Source: Undaria pinnatifida
Taxonomy: Eukaryota > Sar > Phaeophyceae > Laminariales > Alariaceae
Direction: 5' to 3'
DNA: 64,000 bases
Assembly: GCA_012845835.1 (NCBI GenBank)
Contig: JABAKD010000021.1
Coordinates: 7,073,506-7,137,505 of the forward strand
Part shown: piece by piece, positions 35,001 through 49,200 of the stretch
How positions within the stretch are numbered: the first letter of the stretch is position 1
Layout: each line of letters opens with the position of its first letter
Made by a program: the position numbers and the translations under genes
The notes under the pieces: generated by a model
The model's database searches: none
Seen by the model: the letters and a program-made list of their open reading frames with translations, nothing else
Told to the model about the DNA's origin: nothing

Positions 35001-38000
35001 CTTCCATTGCAGTATGGACACGCCGCGTATCTGAGTGGTCCGGGCCGGAGTGTGTCGGCAGCGCTGTAGTTGCCATTGCATTTGGACAGTATTCCCGTCC
35101 GAAGTCACAAGCGGTTTGTTGCTGCTCGGAGCACGCGCACACAATACGCATTTATCGTAGAGGGTTTCATTTTATGCTTGTTGGTATTTTATGGGCTCCC
35201 GCTGCACTTTGTCGGATGGCAAACGAAAAGCAATTAGCAACGACACGGTTTACATGCCGCGCTTTAAGGCGTAGGCCGGGGCACCTATAACCCCTTTTTA
35301 CCACCGGGGGGTCCAAATATCGACAACCTCTCTCCTGCTGACTGGACCAACAGCTACCCCCCCCCCCTTTGTTTGTCCTGTCCGCAATATTTCTGCACAC
35401 CTTCTCTCCCGTCCTCACCTCCGAGGGCGGGCGCACGAAACTCTACGTCTTATTTCGTGATTGGCTAGTTACGGGCCTGCCGTCGAACCCGCACTATTTG
35501 ATGATGGGCGCCATATGTCTCACATGAACCGATAGTGAGACGTTGTCTTGAAAACGCAAGTGTCGGCACAACGCTCAGCCCACTTACCCTGATTTCATCA
35601 ACCTCCCGAAATGTGTGAACGTGCTCTTGCAATACGGACACAATCGGGCCAGGTTTGTGGTTGGCTTTTAACGTACCCTGTGAAATGGCGGCCCCGTGAA
35701 GGCCTTAGAATAGTGATAATGTATAAAACCCACCATAGCTGCCTGCGGTAACGACATCGTACATATCATTTACATACGCAATCCCAAGGCAGGAAAAAAA
35801 AACACAATTAATCATTAAGACTACGACAATGTTTGCACCACGTTGGTAGCGGTTTGAGCATCATTATCGTCACTAGCTCTTGATAGCCGCCGTACCTGAT
35901 GAAGGCGAATATGCAGCCGTACGCCACCTGTCCCGATGTGCTGGGCACGAAGACCAACATACCAGTGAGAAGCAGACGCCTTATACACTCGAACACCTTC
36001 CGCGAAAAACGAGTTCAAACCCACATGCATAAAACAAAGTCAGAACGCGACACGAAAATGGGGAAGCGCATACCCCCGTTATTGATAATTTTGTTGTTGC
36101 TAGTGTCATCCGACCGAATGAAGCATAAGCTTGAGCATCAATAATTTCATGGACTTCCACAAAGTAGTCAAAAAAACAAGGTATTGCTGTATTTATTGGC
36201 ATTCGACAATGTGCAGCATGAGGATCATCCTAACTCTTCCCAGAAGAGGAAAACTAAGACTAATCAAAGATATGGCTAATGTGTACCACGTTCGTGTGTA
36301 GAGTAAATTGACCGCCCACAGTTCCTCACAAGAAGAGGAAGAAAGGACGAGAAAAGCAAACAAGCACGTTATTATGCTCTTACAACAACTTGTCGCCATT
36401 TAGGAATAGCTAACGGGATCGTCACGGCCTTTGTTTTGATGGTAAAACGAACTTTTCATCCTTTGTTAACGGTAACACAAACGTCTCCTTGTGAATGGTA
36501 ACACAAACTTTATCTCCTACCTGGCATACTGCAGTATGTTACAAGGGCTTCGTAAGGGTGCCGGCGATCACTACGCCGGACAATGACCTGAGGCAATAGA
36601 ACCAAAAGATCATTAGAGTACCCGCGCTCTTTCGTTGATCGCTCGGTCGCTCGATCACTTGGTGGGTCGTTCGGTCTATCGCTTGGTTGCTCGCTCGGGC
36701 GACCGACCTCCCCACTCGATTAATATTGTGGTCTGGCATACGTACCGGGTAAGCGTGTGCGTAATTGTGTTCAATGTGTCTACGTATGCGTTGTTCGGTC
36801 AGGGAAAAGCGCGGCAAACAAGAGAAACACGATGGACTGTTTGGAGAGGGGGGGATCTATGTATGTACCAGTACGTGTTATGGAATAATTGAGGGAGGTA
36901 TACGTGAAAACGCGTGTAAATTACCCTGCCTGACAACCTGAAGACAAAATCATAGCGTTCAGACCTCTACATCTGTGCACAATTACACAGCAAATATGAC
37001 GCTCGCTAGACGGTCTTTGAGGAATTTACAGCAGTACTGTACCTACCTACCTACTCAACGCTAACCCATACGAAGTATTTCGTGCTAACTGGTAGGTTCT
37101 CTCTTCTCCGGCCGGCAACCACATAATAACAGCGGCAAAGAACAGTGTTTTCCTTGTGCTCACACGAACTTGGGCACTCCGAGATGTGAAATGACGCAAA
37201 GCGGGATGTTTGATACATACAGCAGCAGTGGATCCCGCGAAATGTACCTCGAAGTAGTAGCAGCTAGGGTAGTAAGCACCCCAGAGAAAAGACGTCGGCG
37301 CGACGCTTTCATCGTTTGCGCGCTGGTTGATCTTCTCTTGCTACAGCGTAATTCCAAGAGGAGGTTGGCACGAGCAGGGACAGGAGCGGGAACAACACGC
37401 AGAGCAGAAGAAGGAAAAGTTCTTAATGTGGTGGATTTGGGCAGCAAATCACGAGTATCATGTTATTCACACGATGTCCAGCACAAACTAAAACCCAAAA
37501 ATATTGTGAACGGCTAGTCTACATTACTCTGTCATTCCAGATATTAAGCCTGCTTGTCGTCAGACAGGATGTAGCGTACAGAGGGCATTTGTGCGTTGCC
37601 CACCGGGCTACCCGGCAAGTTAAATATCACCTAATGCAGTAACTTGAGCCCACGGTATGCCCTAGTGCGCGTACCCCTTTTCGGAACGGCGGGGCAAGTG
37701 GGACGGATCTTGACGGAATGCCGGCCACATAACTTGTCATACATGCCTACGCACAAGTTGCCCAAATTTTTGTGGCCTCAGGAAAACACGTTTTAGGAGC
37801 ACAGAAACTAAACTACTGGATGACAAGTCGATCTCATTTACGCGGCCATGGTTAGGGCTTGCCGTTCGGCACGATATAACAGGGAGTACTTGGTTTGCCG
37901 GTACGGAGTTGGCCCAGTACAGAGACGTTTTCCTACACGGTCGGGTGTATCTCTTGAGGTTTCGGGGAAGCATTTTTTCTCGGGCCAATGCCACTTGCAC

Positions 38001-41000
38001 ACGCCAGGGTGTTGTTATGATACGGGTAGAGAACCATCGTACCGAACCTGTGTAGCTGGCACGCGTTTTGCACCTGAGAACAATACTCTGAGAGCTGTTT
38101 GTGACACTGCGCTTTCAGGTATTAGTGTGAGGGTATTTGGGCTATCGTATTATATGGGGATGGATTGTTGATATGCGGTTTGAGTATTTTTGAGGTTGAT
38201 GGCTTGCCTGCGGAAGCAGTCGATGGTGATAATGATACGAACTTACTTTGATATAATGATACTCTCCGTACATATGGCCGAGGGAAGTCTGTAACAGCAA
38301 GGTACGGCCCACTCGTGCGTGTGTGGGTCGTGTAACAATCTGGTACGGCCTCTCCCAGTTCAATGGGTAGGTCGGCTTGCGACTGTGAAGCAGGTATGAT
38401 ATTATGTTCTACAGCTCTCTTCGACAATCATGGTATATCACCGCTTGTACCCTAGTGCATACGTTCAACAGCGACCATAAAACAAACAGGGGCATCAGTT
38501 TCTTCATTCATAGATAAATAGCGTCCAAACCGAACACGATCTCCCTATATGGTGTCACGTATGGGACATGTGCTAAACGCGTACAATGGTCGCCGTGCCG
38601 TAGTGCGTTTACGTCCTGAATGTCTTCACTTCAAAGGGTCCATACCTCGGCCAAAGACAGACAGATGTTGATGAAAATGTAAACTAGTCCCGCAATCTCA
38701 CCAGCTGGGTACCTATCGAACGCTACAAAGTGAAAATCACATCTGCTCCAATGCGTTTGGGTAGATCATCTACTCAGGAGCCCGGAGAGTTAGAAACAGT
38801 GACCCCAAGTCAACTGTGCCGCTCTTGGAGAAGCTCTCACCATAACGTACTGGAGTCCACTCGACTCATCCAAAATGTGCCTACTATCGGTATGTCTCCT
38901 TATATTCTGCAAGGAATAACTTTGCAGTGGTCGTAGTAAGGGTGGCGTAAGAAATATGGGTTACGGCGACAGGTAAGCGTGTCGAATATTACCCAGAGCA
39001 GCAGCAACAAGAACAGCAACACCGAGAAGAACAACTACGACGCATGCTCAATGCTCACGTGTAAGGGATAGAGCACAGATAAACTGTTTAGAGAAAGGAT
39101 ACCAAAATATATGTACTATATCCCGTCTTGAATAATGCTGGTGGTATACTATTCGCCCGTGGCGCATACGGTACGGAATATGTCTGCCTCAACGCGTTGT
39201 GGCTTTGGGTGGACCACCTGCACTATCTGCTTTTCTAGTGGAAATTCATGAAAGCTTTTACGGAAGCGATGGAAGCTTCGATGGAAGCGTGGAAGCTTTC
39301 ATGAAGCCTTTCGCGGCATGGAGGCGTCGACGCTTCCGTGGAAGCTTCCGAGGAAGTTACTTGCACGGAATTTTGTCGTGGAAGCTTCCACGGAAGTTAC
39401 TTCCATGGAGTCGTCCGTAAAATCTTCCACGGAAACTTTCACGGAATTCACTGCCACGGAGCTTTCCGTGAAAGTTTTCGTGGGAGTTACTTCCACGGAA
39501 ACTTCCACGGAAGGTTTTGTGGATGTAAATAGATTTCACGGAAGCTTTCACGGAAGCTTTCACGGAAGCTTTTACGGAGACCTTCACGGAAGCTTTCGTG
39601 GAAGAAAATTACTTTCACGGAAGCTTTCACGGAACCTAATCTACCCTAACCCTAACCCTAACCCCGAACGCTTCGTGGAAGCTTTCGTGGAAACTTTCGT
39701 GGAAGCTTTCGTGGAAGTTTTGGTGAAAGCTTAAGTGAAAGTTTTCGTGGAAGTTACTTCCATGGAATCTTTCACTACTTCTATGAAAGCTTCCGTGGAA
39801 GCTTTCGTGGAAGCTACTTCCATTAAAGCTTTCGCGGAAGCTTTCGTGGAAGCTTCCGGTTTTGGTTTTTCATGGAAACTTGCATAACTTCCATGGAGGC
39901 TTCCATAAAAGCTTCCATGGAAGCGGTGGACGCTACCACGGAAGCTTTTATGACCTTTCACGCAAAAAACAAGAAGTGCAGGGGACTGCTTTGGGTCTCC
40001 ACGCCAATATTCTAGATAAATTCGAACCACCTCTATCTTTATGCTGCACCTGTTCAGCTTTTGTTGACATTACGGTAGAGCAATTAACATCTACTACTGC
40101 TGTAAATCACACTTTTTTTGCTAATTTGTAGAAATGGTGATGCGGTGTGATGCGGGGGTGCACGAACAGACTCTGTCTACACCGCACTTCTTGTCAGGCA
40201 CACACGGGGGGGCGGGGGGTAGGCTAAAGACGGCACTGTCCTGCTCATAAGAAAGCAAGCAGAGCATCTCCTAAAAATCACTTTAAAAAGAAACTCAAAT
40301 AAATTGAATTTTTTCAGGCATGGTTGAACCCCATATCGAGCCAGTGTTGAGGTGTTAGTGGAGTAATAGTCCGTTTGACCACTTGCAAAAGGTTAACCAA
40401 TAGCTTACCCGAACTAAGCCTTATAACACTCTACCCCCCTGAAACGGCGGGATAGCAGGTCGGCCGGATATACGGCGGACCTGTGTCAATATCCAAGCCG
40501 TTTCATTTCCTGGGGATACCAGGGAGAGTATTTTTCAAGTTCGACATGGGGAAAATCTGAAACGTTTATTATTGTGGATGGTGGGGATCGAACCCACGAC
40601 CCAAAAACCCATGTTATGTCGGCGACGCTACTTGTTGAAGAAATTAGTGGGGTATTAGTCCGTTTGACCACTTGCGAAAGGTTAACCAATAGCCTACCCA
40701 AACTAAGCCTCATAACACTCTCCCCCCCTCAAACGGCGAGATAGCAGGTCGGCCGGATATACGGGCGGACCTGACATTTATTCAAGCCGTTTAATTCTCT
40801 GCGGTACCAGGGAGAGTGTTTTTCAAGTTCGACATGGAGAAAATCTGAAAAGTTTATTATTGTGGATGGTGGAGATCGAACCCACGACCCAAAAACCCAT
40901 GTTCTGTCGACGACGCCATTTTATTTAGGAGTTAGAGGGGTATTAGTCCGTTTGACCACTTGCAAAAGGTTGACCAATAGCTTACCCAAACTAAGCCTTA

Positions 41001-43180
41001 TAACACTCCCCCCCCCTCAAACGGCGGGATAGCAGGTCGACCGGATATACGGCGGATATCCAATCCGTTTCATTTCCTGGGGATACCTAGGAGAGTATGT
41101 TTCAAGTTCGACATGGGGAAAATCTGAAAAGTTTACTATTGTGGATGGTGGGGATCGAACCCACGACCCATAAACCCATGGTCTGTCGACGACGACGCCA
41201 TTTGTTGAAGAAATTAGTGGGGTATTAGTCCGTTTGACCACTTACAAAGGTTAACCAATAGTTTACCCAAACTAAGCCTCATAACACTCTCCCCCCCTCA
41301 AACGGCGGGATAGCTGGTCGGCCGGATATACGGGCGGACCTCTCAATTATATTCACCTCATAACACCAGAAAAACGTCATTTACTGCTGAAGAGACGGCC
41401 AATGACGATCTACTCTGTTTTTTTACCATGTGCCATAGTTCCTGCACGAATGTCCTACCATTTAAAATGTATTCGCCGCGTGTGTAGAAATGAGCTACTG
41501 TTTCGGCATGACCCCACACAAAACTCGGCACAGTCTGGCGCAACCCGAGGGCGAGGCTTTGAGCCGAGATGCTACAGGTGACACATTCTACGGTATAGGA
41601 CCACCATCCTCTTTCTGAGGCTCCTGTTATGATAAACTACTCTATACCCCACCCAAAACCCGATCGTGATAGAATTAATGTGCGACCCGATGAACACTCC
41701 CATACCATACTCTAGGTAAGACCAAAATGTCCTATTGCAAAACAACAATGAGATTCCGACCACTGTAGCTTAATGACTCCGGCAGTTCAAAAATACTTTA
41801 GCGAAGAAGTGCCAACTCTACAGTAGTACACCAGGCTCAACCTCGCGGGATCGTTCTCCGACCCGAACTATATGTAGAGAGAAAAACCCTGGGCAAATAT
41901 GAACGAAAAGTTTTTGGGAGCTACTTAGTAGCACTACCGCTTGCCCACATAGCTGGCATAAGGCCGGTACATTCTACACACCCCAAGGCGGAGGTCGGCC
42001 TAGCACATCTGGGTATTACGTCCATCGGTAGAAATATACAGGGTTTAGCGAAGGTCGAGGCCTTCACTAATACACTCGTCATACTGCAAAATATATGCCT
42101 TTTGTTTCATCAGGGTCCCACCCTAAGACCGGAACAACCTGGCCAAGCCTTGGACTATCGAAACTACGGTACATGGGAAAAGCCTTGCCGACCCCGGTTG
42201 GAAGATTTCGACAGCTCGTTAATGGCACCAACCAGCGATTGCTCTACTAACTGGCATACGGCCGGAACTTGATACACACCCGACTGGCGGGACGTGGTCG
42301 GGCACATCTGGGCATCGCAGCCATCGATGTGAGCGCGAATAAAACACAGGCCATCCGGCTACCACGACACAACTCGACTGATTCAAAACAGATACTTCTG
42401 GTGCTGCCACAGTTAACCAAGGCGGCTTGAAAAGCAGTCAACCAGCTTAGCCGTTTTCAAACAGTTGTCTAGTAACCACGAAGAGATGGGTCGAACGATT
42501 AGCGCACTATTTTTACACTTGGCCAGTAGACGTCTAAACGTCAGAACCTTCTCACGGGTCGAACGATTACGCACCGTCCTGTCACAAATACCGCAAAGGC
42601 TGCCACTATTGGGAGCTCTTTGACGCTTCGCGGGCTGCCGGTTAAACGTATCTTCAAAGGTCAAAAGTTTAGTCTGAAGAAGTGCCTGATGGAATTATCT
42701 GTCTATTCACGGAGACATGGCAATTACCAACGACCTGATTAATCACGTTTCAAAAGCGTCTTGTACTGTCATGCTTATTTCGCCTGAACGGCTATCTAGG
42801 GTAGGATGTTTTCAAGTTTTTGGACCATTGGCCACGAAGAGGTGGCAAATAACACTTGGCTAACATTTCTGTAGCCCTATTGAGGCTTATAGTACCAGAC
42901 GAGTTACTATCGGTTTGCTCACCACAATGTCCTGTTTCCCTTTTGAAGCTTCCACGCTCTTGTCGGTTAGAGGGTTGATTGCAGACCTCTGGCTCAGGAG
43001 AATGTAGAGGAACACGGCGGGAATACCTAGCGGGTCTGCAATCCGGCGGAGTGTTCGATGAAACAGCGGGGCAGTGACCGAAGAGCAGCACCACGACTAG
43101 GCTTCGTTTCTCGAATCACCGGGAGCGGAAAATTTTTATGAAACGGCGGGACAGCCACTCGAGCGTAGCATCTTGTCTCG

Positions 43181-43242
<62 letters not shown>

Positions 43243-46200
43243 GCTGCTGCTGCTGTTGTTGTTGTTAACCATCAAATGAGCGGCGGGAGAAGACGGCCGC
43301 TGGAAAGATAGATCGAATAAGATAAGAAGAAAGCATCACTGGCACCGTCTAATGAGCCTACGCGTCTGAAGAACGGCGTCACAAGCAGTCGACCACGCCA
43401 TGTCAGGTATGACCATACTGCACTAATCTGATCCATCGGTTCACGCCCTTGGGACATCCATGAGGGGCCATCGACGCCAGCGCCAATAGGCAAGTTGCGT
43501 CCTAACCGCGTGATCTTGGCTGGGTGGGGATAGAGCCACCTCGCACTATTGAGTATGGGCCACAACAAACCGGTTGTTCCACAGTTGGCCGTGACCGTAA
43601 TCGAGCGGCCGCCTCGCCCCCGCAGACGGCTGTACTGACGTTGGCACTGAGGAATGGAAGATGTGTTTCTACCCGCAAGGCGCATGTTGTACCCACCATA
43701 CAGAGCACACGGTGTCACGGAAACTTGTGGCTTGAAACCACGCGATATGAGGAGCAATAACTGACGAGCACGAAGAACGCTATTTGAACTCGGCCCAAAG
43801 TCATAGCGATGGGGCACATGCTCCGAACAACCACGCACACATACGTCATCGGTGCGTCATAGTTTTATGTGGGCAGTGCGGCGCAAGATACCTACAGTGC
43901 ACTGTGAAGACAAACACTAAGCAGTCCAGACTGCGTTTGTCAGGGAAACAAGTAATCGCGACAGGGTTACGTTGAACCTAGTGTAGAACTCATATTTTCT
44001 CAAGTCCAGCGTTCAGCCTGGACCAGCACTCATGCCTGCTAATATCATAGGTACCCTATACTGTGTATTATCATGCTTCATCACTCACAGAGGCAGACCA
44101 TGACGCCGGCATACACCATGTACACCGTGTGCGTTCGCGTTTTGCAATCAATGCGGCTGTCAGCCCTCAGGTGCCTTTCATCAATCTCGTCGTAGTCGTC
44201 GCACGCGAACGTCTGGAAAATCTGTGGGGGAAACGAGCATCGTTGCCTCAGAAGAGTTACTGCCCACACGCCAACGTGTACTCGGAATAAACGGGGTCCT
44301 TCTAAACAAATACTGATCTACTGGGCACAATCACGCATCCTATATATGCTACTGCATACTCTGCATACTATGGCCGCGAATCGGAGAAATAGCACCATTG
44401 GGTATACCAGGTGTACTGTATGGTTATTTAATTTGCGATATGACAAGGTCTAGCGCTTGTTCCAATCATACCATCCGCATATGAATGGACATGTATCGAG
44501 AACCCAGATACGTAAAACACGGAGTATGTCCCCAATAGACCCGAATACCCGGGCGAAAAAAAAACATTAGTCTACGCCCCCTTATGAGGAATCTTACCAA
44601 ATACCAAAAAAATATGAAACAATCCAACCTGAAATTAAGAAGTTTGGTCATGTTTCCCAAACGGATAGTCTAATCAATGTTATCAATATTCTACAACTCA
44701 AACGCAACCTTACTACGATTAGGATGCGGATATATTCTTACAAATTGTTTGTGACATAAAGTGCGGCTCGCAGCCATACCGTATGTACAGGTATTCGGGT
44801 ATGAAATGGTCGGGCAATGGCAGAGGCGAGAACTTGTAGCTGTTATATACATATTGACTTTAGCAATGTCATTGTTCTATCGCTTTTCCGTTTGACAATT
44901 ATTTGCAGCAAAAAAATATTACAACGTCGGCTTCAAGCACAAACAGCTACTGCAATACTTTAAAACCCTTGCATTTTCTCAGCAGGACACCTGCTCTTTT
45001 ATCTTTTGAACCCCTCTTCGTGTATCCCCATGAGGATGCCGCATTAGGGTAGCACTTACCACCGTGGAAACCTGGCTGTAGACGAGGTACAGGATGATTA
45101 GGGTCATGGTGGTGTGGCGGGCAAACAGCTCCCACAACCGGTTCTGTTCGTGCGGACAACACCATTGACAAATCACCACACGCACGGATGCAAACAAAGG
45201 AAACCGGGAGCACACATGATACCGGCAGGAGGATCAACCGTTGCAAAAAAAACAGCACATATACGGGTATGGCAACATTGGTTCGTGACAACAAGATGTG
45301 TTTAGTCAGACAACAACGCAAATACTAAGCGGAGGTGGAATTTACGGCAGCATTCCCCGCGCGCAAGGACAAACGTATTTCATTCCAATGCCAGGGGCAT
45401 TCAACAGCTTGGCGGCGTGTGGCATACATACGGAGAACAGCGAGGGTAAGCGCGAGCCGAGAAAGATGCGCCATTTTCGCCCTCAACACAATCAACCCAG
45501 CTGCTGCTATTCACCTGTTCAGGGTTCGTCTTGTGTCCCGGCCCAGCCTTCCAGACGCTTCGAATAGAGCGTTCAGAACTAGTGACGGGCGGTTTCGCAC
45601 GAACCCATGGCTTCCCCGTCTCCACCTCTCTCGTATGTAAAATCCAGCTGCTCTCAACGCCTGACGCCATACTCGATCGTTGGTCATGGGATTTGTCATG
45701 GTCGTCTGTAGTTCCCGCCTCCCGCAATGCCTGTGTATGAGCTGACGTGTCCCCGGACTTCGTATGGGGCCCATCACTCCTCGTTCGTGCCGACGAAGGT
45801 TCAGCATTGGTGGAGCTGACGCGGCGCCCCAGGGTCCCCCCGTGGTTCGTTCTGCTGCTGAGGTCGTCGAGGGTTTGGACACGCGGTGTTGCCAACCTCG
45901 ACCCCAAGTAAAAGGTGACTCCCAAGAATCCTAGAAGGATGAAGGGCGCGATTGTCACCATCCTGTGCGAGGAGCGAACACGAAGTTCATTAACGACTGG
46001 CACTTCGGCAATGGTTACAGCAAACCGGACGACGGTCAGAATATCGGTGTTGGTGACTCCAACTATAGTACGGAGAGTGCAGCTGCTAACGTCCAGGAGA
46101 AATTGATACCTGGGCGTATATGTATGGTTGAGTCTTTCAGAAACAAACACACATCTAAGACGAAAACATCGAAAATGGGTGCTTCGGTACCGCGTTGGTC

Positions 46201-49200
46201 GAGGCGCGTGCTACAGCAGAGGTGACGCGTTTGAGCCACAACAATGTTGCTGGAGCAAAAGGCTCTTCAACTCACCAAACCACCCAATTTTGTTGGAGGC
46301 CCATTTGTTTTCCTTACCTAGCAGTTGTTAGTCTGGCGCACAGGATTATTCTTCGGACGGAGCGAACACTAGCCAAGTCCGAATTTGGAGTTGGTTTATG
46401 GAGCGAATCAAGTGAGAACCCTCAACAAACAAGCGAGATCCACCTCCAACGTACTCTTATTCTTGATTGCGCCGCGGCACCACACGGAGCGTATTGCACC
46501 CCTCTCGAGAAGGAAACATACCATACAACATGCCGTGAGGCGCAGCGCTGTTCGAGCAGGAACACGTCCAAAAACACAATACAGCACTTTAACCCCTGCC
46601 TGTCAATGCATACTGCAAACCCCATCTTGTACATAGGTCAAAACATGCCCGGAGCGACACAGGTCCCCTGCCCGTCAAACGTTCCATGGGGCATATGAAA
46701 TATGGGCACCCGCCAGACTAGCCGCGCATGCCGTATAGTCGATCAGCCAGAAGCCAAACCATCAACGACACTCACAGTAATTTTTCGTAAAACCCGACGC
46801 CCGGGGCCACGCACGTCGCAGAGAGAAGCCACCCCAGATCCAGGGAAAATATTCCGATAATCGACAGAAACTTCTCGTAAATCGGTGGAAACCCCACATT
46901 TGTGACGTCGGCAAACTACACGGGCAAAACACGAGAAGCGTAGCCCGCCGTCCGCATTTTCGTTCGGCCAATAAGACAGGGATTCCGGACGAACACATAT
47001 ACAGCGGGGAGCCAGCGGACATGGGGCGGGGGAACGGGAGGCATGATTACAAATATCATGGCATTTCAAGTCGGGGATGTCACACTATTCCTGAAAAAAA
47101 AACATTGTCGAACATTTTTCATGTAATTGCCCACCTGTCCAATCCACTCGTTTGTTCTTCGTTCGAACATGTTACCAAGTGTGATGTTGTTCTTCCGTTT
47201 TCGTCGTGTACCCCTACCCAGATAGTAATTGTTATTTTCCTGGTTTATTTGCATGCGTGTGCATTAGATACTTCTTTTGAGGATGACTCCGGCCTTAGAT
47301 GGATGTTTTGTGTTTCTCCTACTGCTGTGCTGTAAGTGGCCTTTGGAGCGGTGTCGGTCATACTACGGGCGCTGCGCCTACTTACACACTGTAGGCAGAC
47401 AAAAAGTCGAACACGATCGGCCTCCAAGCATCTCGCTGGTAGTGGTACATTTATATTCCTACGCGATGTACCAATCCGCCAATTTCGCAGCTTACCGCCG
47501 CCGAAATTTGCCAGACCACTGTCCTCGACGCACACGGTAGCAGTGGCAGTAGATAGTCGCCGACGTCATGAAGGTTCGTGCGGTGGCATGGCAGCGAGGA
47601 GGGGTGGAGGGCGGTCGGCAGAAAGAGAAATCATGATATGGAACTAGGCAGGCGAAACATATGGAAGTCCTTAAATCTCCCGAAGAGAGAAGAAGTTGAT
47701 ACACACAAAGCCGGAGACTCGCCAATATATTGTCTCTTATCAGGAAAGACGATCCAATTGAAAGTAGGGGCAAGGCGCACGCGCGGGGGGGGCGGGGGAA
47801 TTCCCCAATGACCCTAGCCAACTATCCGACTAACCAAGCCAGCTATCCAACGAAGCGTAAACATTTGGCACTTTCCCCAGCGCAAACGCTGGTCTGTTCT
47901 CTTCTCCTACATGCGTGCAACCCCCATACACCGTCGAGGAAACCCTGACAAAAACGACCCGTGGACCGACGCTCGACTAACGGAAGTTTGTCCATGAACC
48001 TGCCGGACGTACAGTTATGGAGGATCGTTCGGCAGGTTCACGGGGCACAATTGGGTTTTTAACACGATGTGTAGGAGAGGGAAACGTGCACAGTACGTTG
48101 CAGTGAGGAATATATCAAGCACTAACGAAGGGTGAAGTTTTTTGTTCCGTTCGACAAGTAAAGCGTTAGCCACTGAAAGCTGCTACCCCGCGTCTCAGGA
48201 ACAAACCTACGGAGGGATAGTGTCGGAAACAACGCCAGATTTGGAAGGAGAAGACCTTGTTCACTCGTTTCTTAAGTGGTTCTTGCCTATGACAATCTTG
48301 AGCTTAGACAGCGGAAGCCAAGTCAGGAATGCTCCGATCTTCCCCGCCGTCGTTTTTATTTGTAGTTGTTGGACATCTTCCTCACGTTCCCCCTCCGGAC
48401 GATGCTCGTTTTGCTCGTTTGACCTCTTGCCATCGTCCACGACCGGTGGCCCATCATAAGCTCGGCTGAAGACGGGGCCAGCGTCAATCGCGCTGTTTAC
48501 ACCAGAACCGGCGAACGCCTCACCAGCATCACCGCGACCGGTCGATTCTGCGTTTCGCCCCCCCGCCCCCGGTGCCACAGAGCTATCCCTGCCCACGCTT
48601 CCAGGTGTTGCTACCGGCTCCCCTCCGCGTGGAGCATTTTGCACCCCCAGAACGCCGCCGCCACTGGTGCTCTTTGATCCCGCGGTGGTCCCTCCTTTAT
48701 TGTTGTTGTCGCCGTCGTTGTTAATGCTGGCACCGTTGCCAGGGAGTGTAGTTTTTCTTCCGACGCGCCGCATCCGATCGAATCTGGAGCCAGCAGAAGC
48801 GCTTGGCCCGGCGGAACTCTGACTAAAGTCAGAAACAGCGCCGCGATCCGAGCGCGACATGATCCCGGCACTGCGGCGTTGAAGATGGATCATCGACTGC
48901 TTGGTATTGGCCACTGTGGATGATACAGCGCCTCTACCGCCAACCTGATCAACGATGAGTTATGTCGACAACCGATCAAGGTACCGTTAGATTGTGAGCT
49001 CGACGCTAAATGGCAGCACCACCTTACAAACAAAGCATATATAGTGAAGATACCACACATACTATTCCATCACGCTCCCTATGTGCCAAAACGTCATATG
49101 GTTTCTGGTGGTTTCATTTGTTTTCCGAAATACAGTCTTCCTAAGGGAATACTTTGGCAGTATTCCAAGCGGCAAGATTCGGTGCGGGCTCTTTAGGAAC

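Larger units (their letters stand above)
37341..42922 (-). other. Expanded intron of gene B (5.6 kb; 1.5 kb in A)
   Basis: The extra length over gene A is largely accounted for by the minisatellite (39245-39950), the 287-bp tandem array (40356-41345) and a related pair of segments at 41940-42050 and 42240-42350. The remainder (37341-39240) shows no gene. Confidence 0.7.

Noticed and set aside
39318..39734. Open frame of 138 codons with repeated MEVS/FHGSFHGS-like motifs
   Set aside because: Generated by the minisatellite; several frames on both strands are open at once.
43027..43275. Poly-Asn protein on the minus strand
   Set aside because: (GTT)n microsatellite in an intron.
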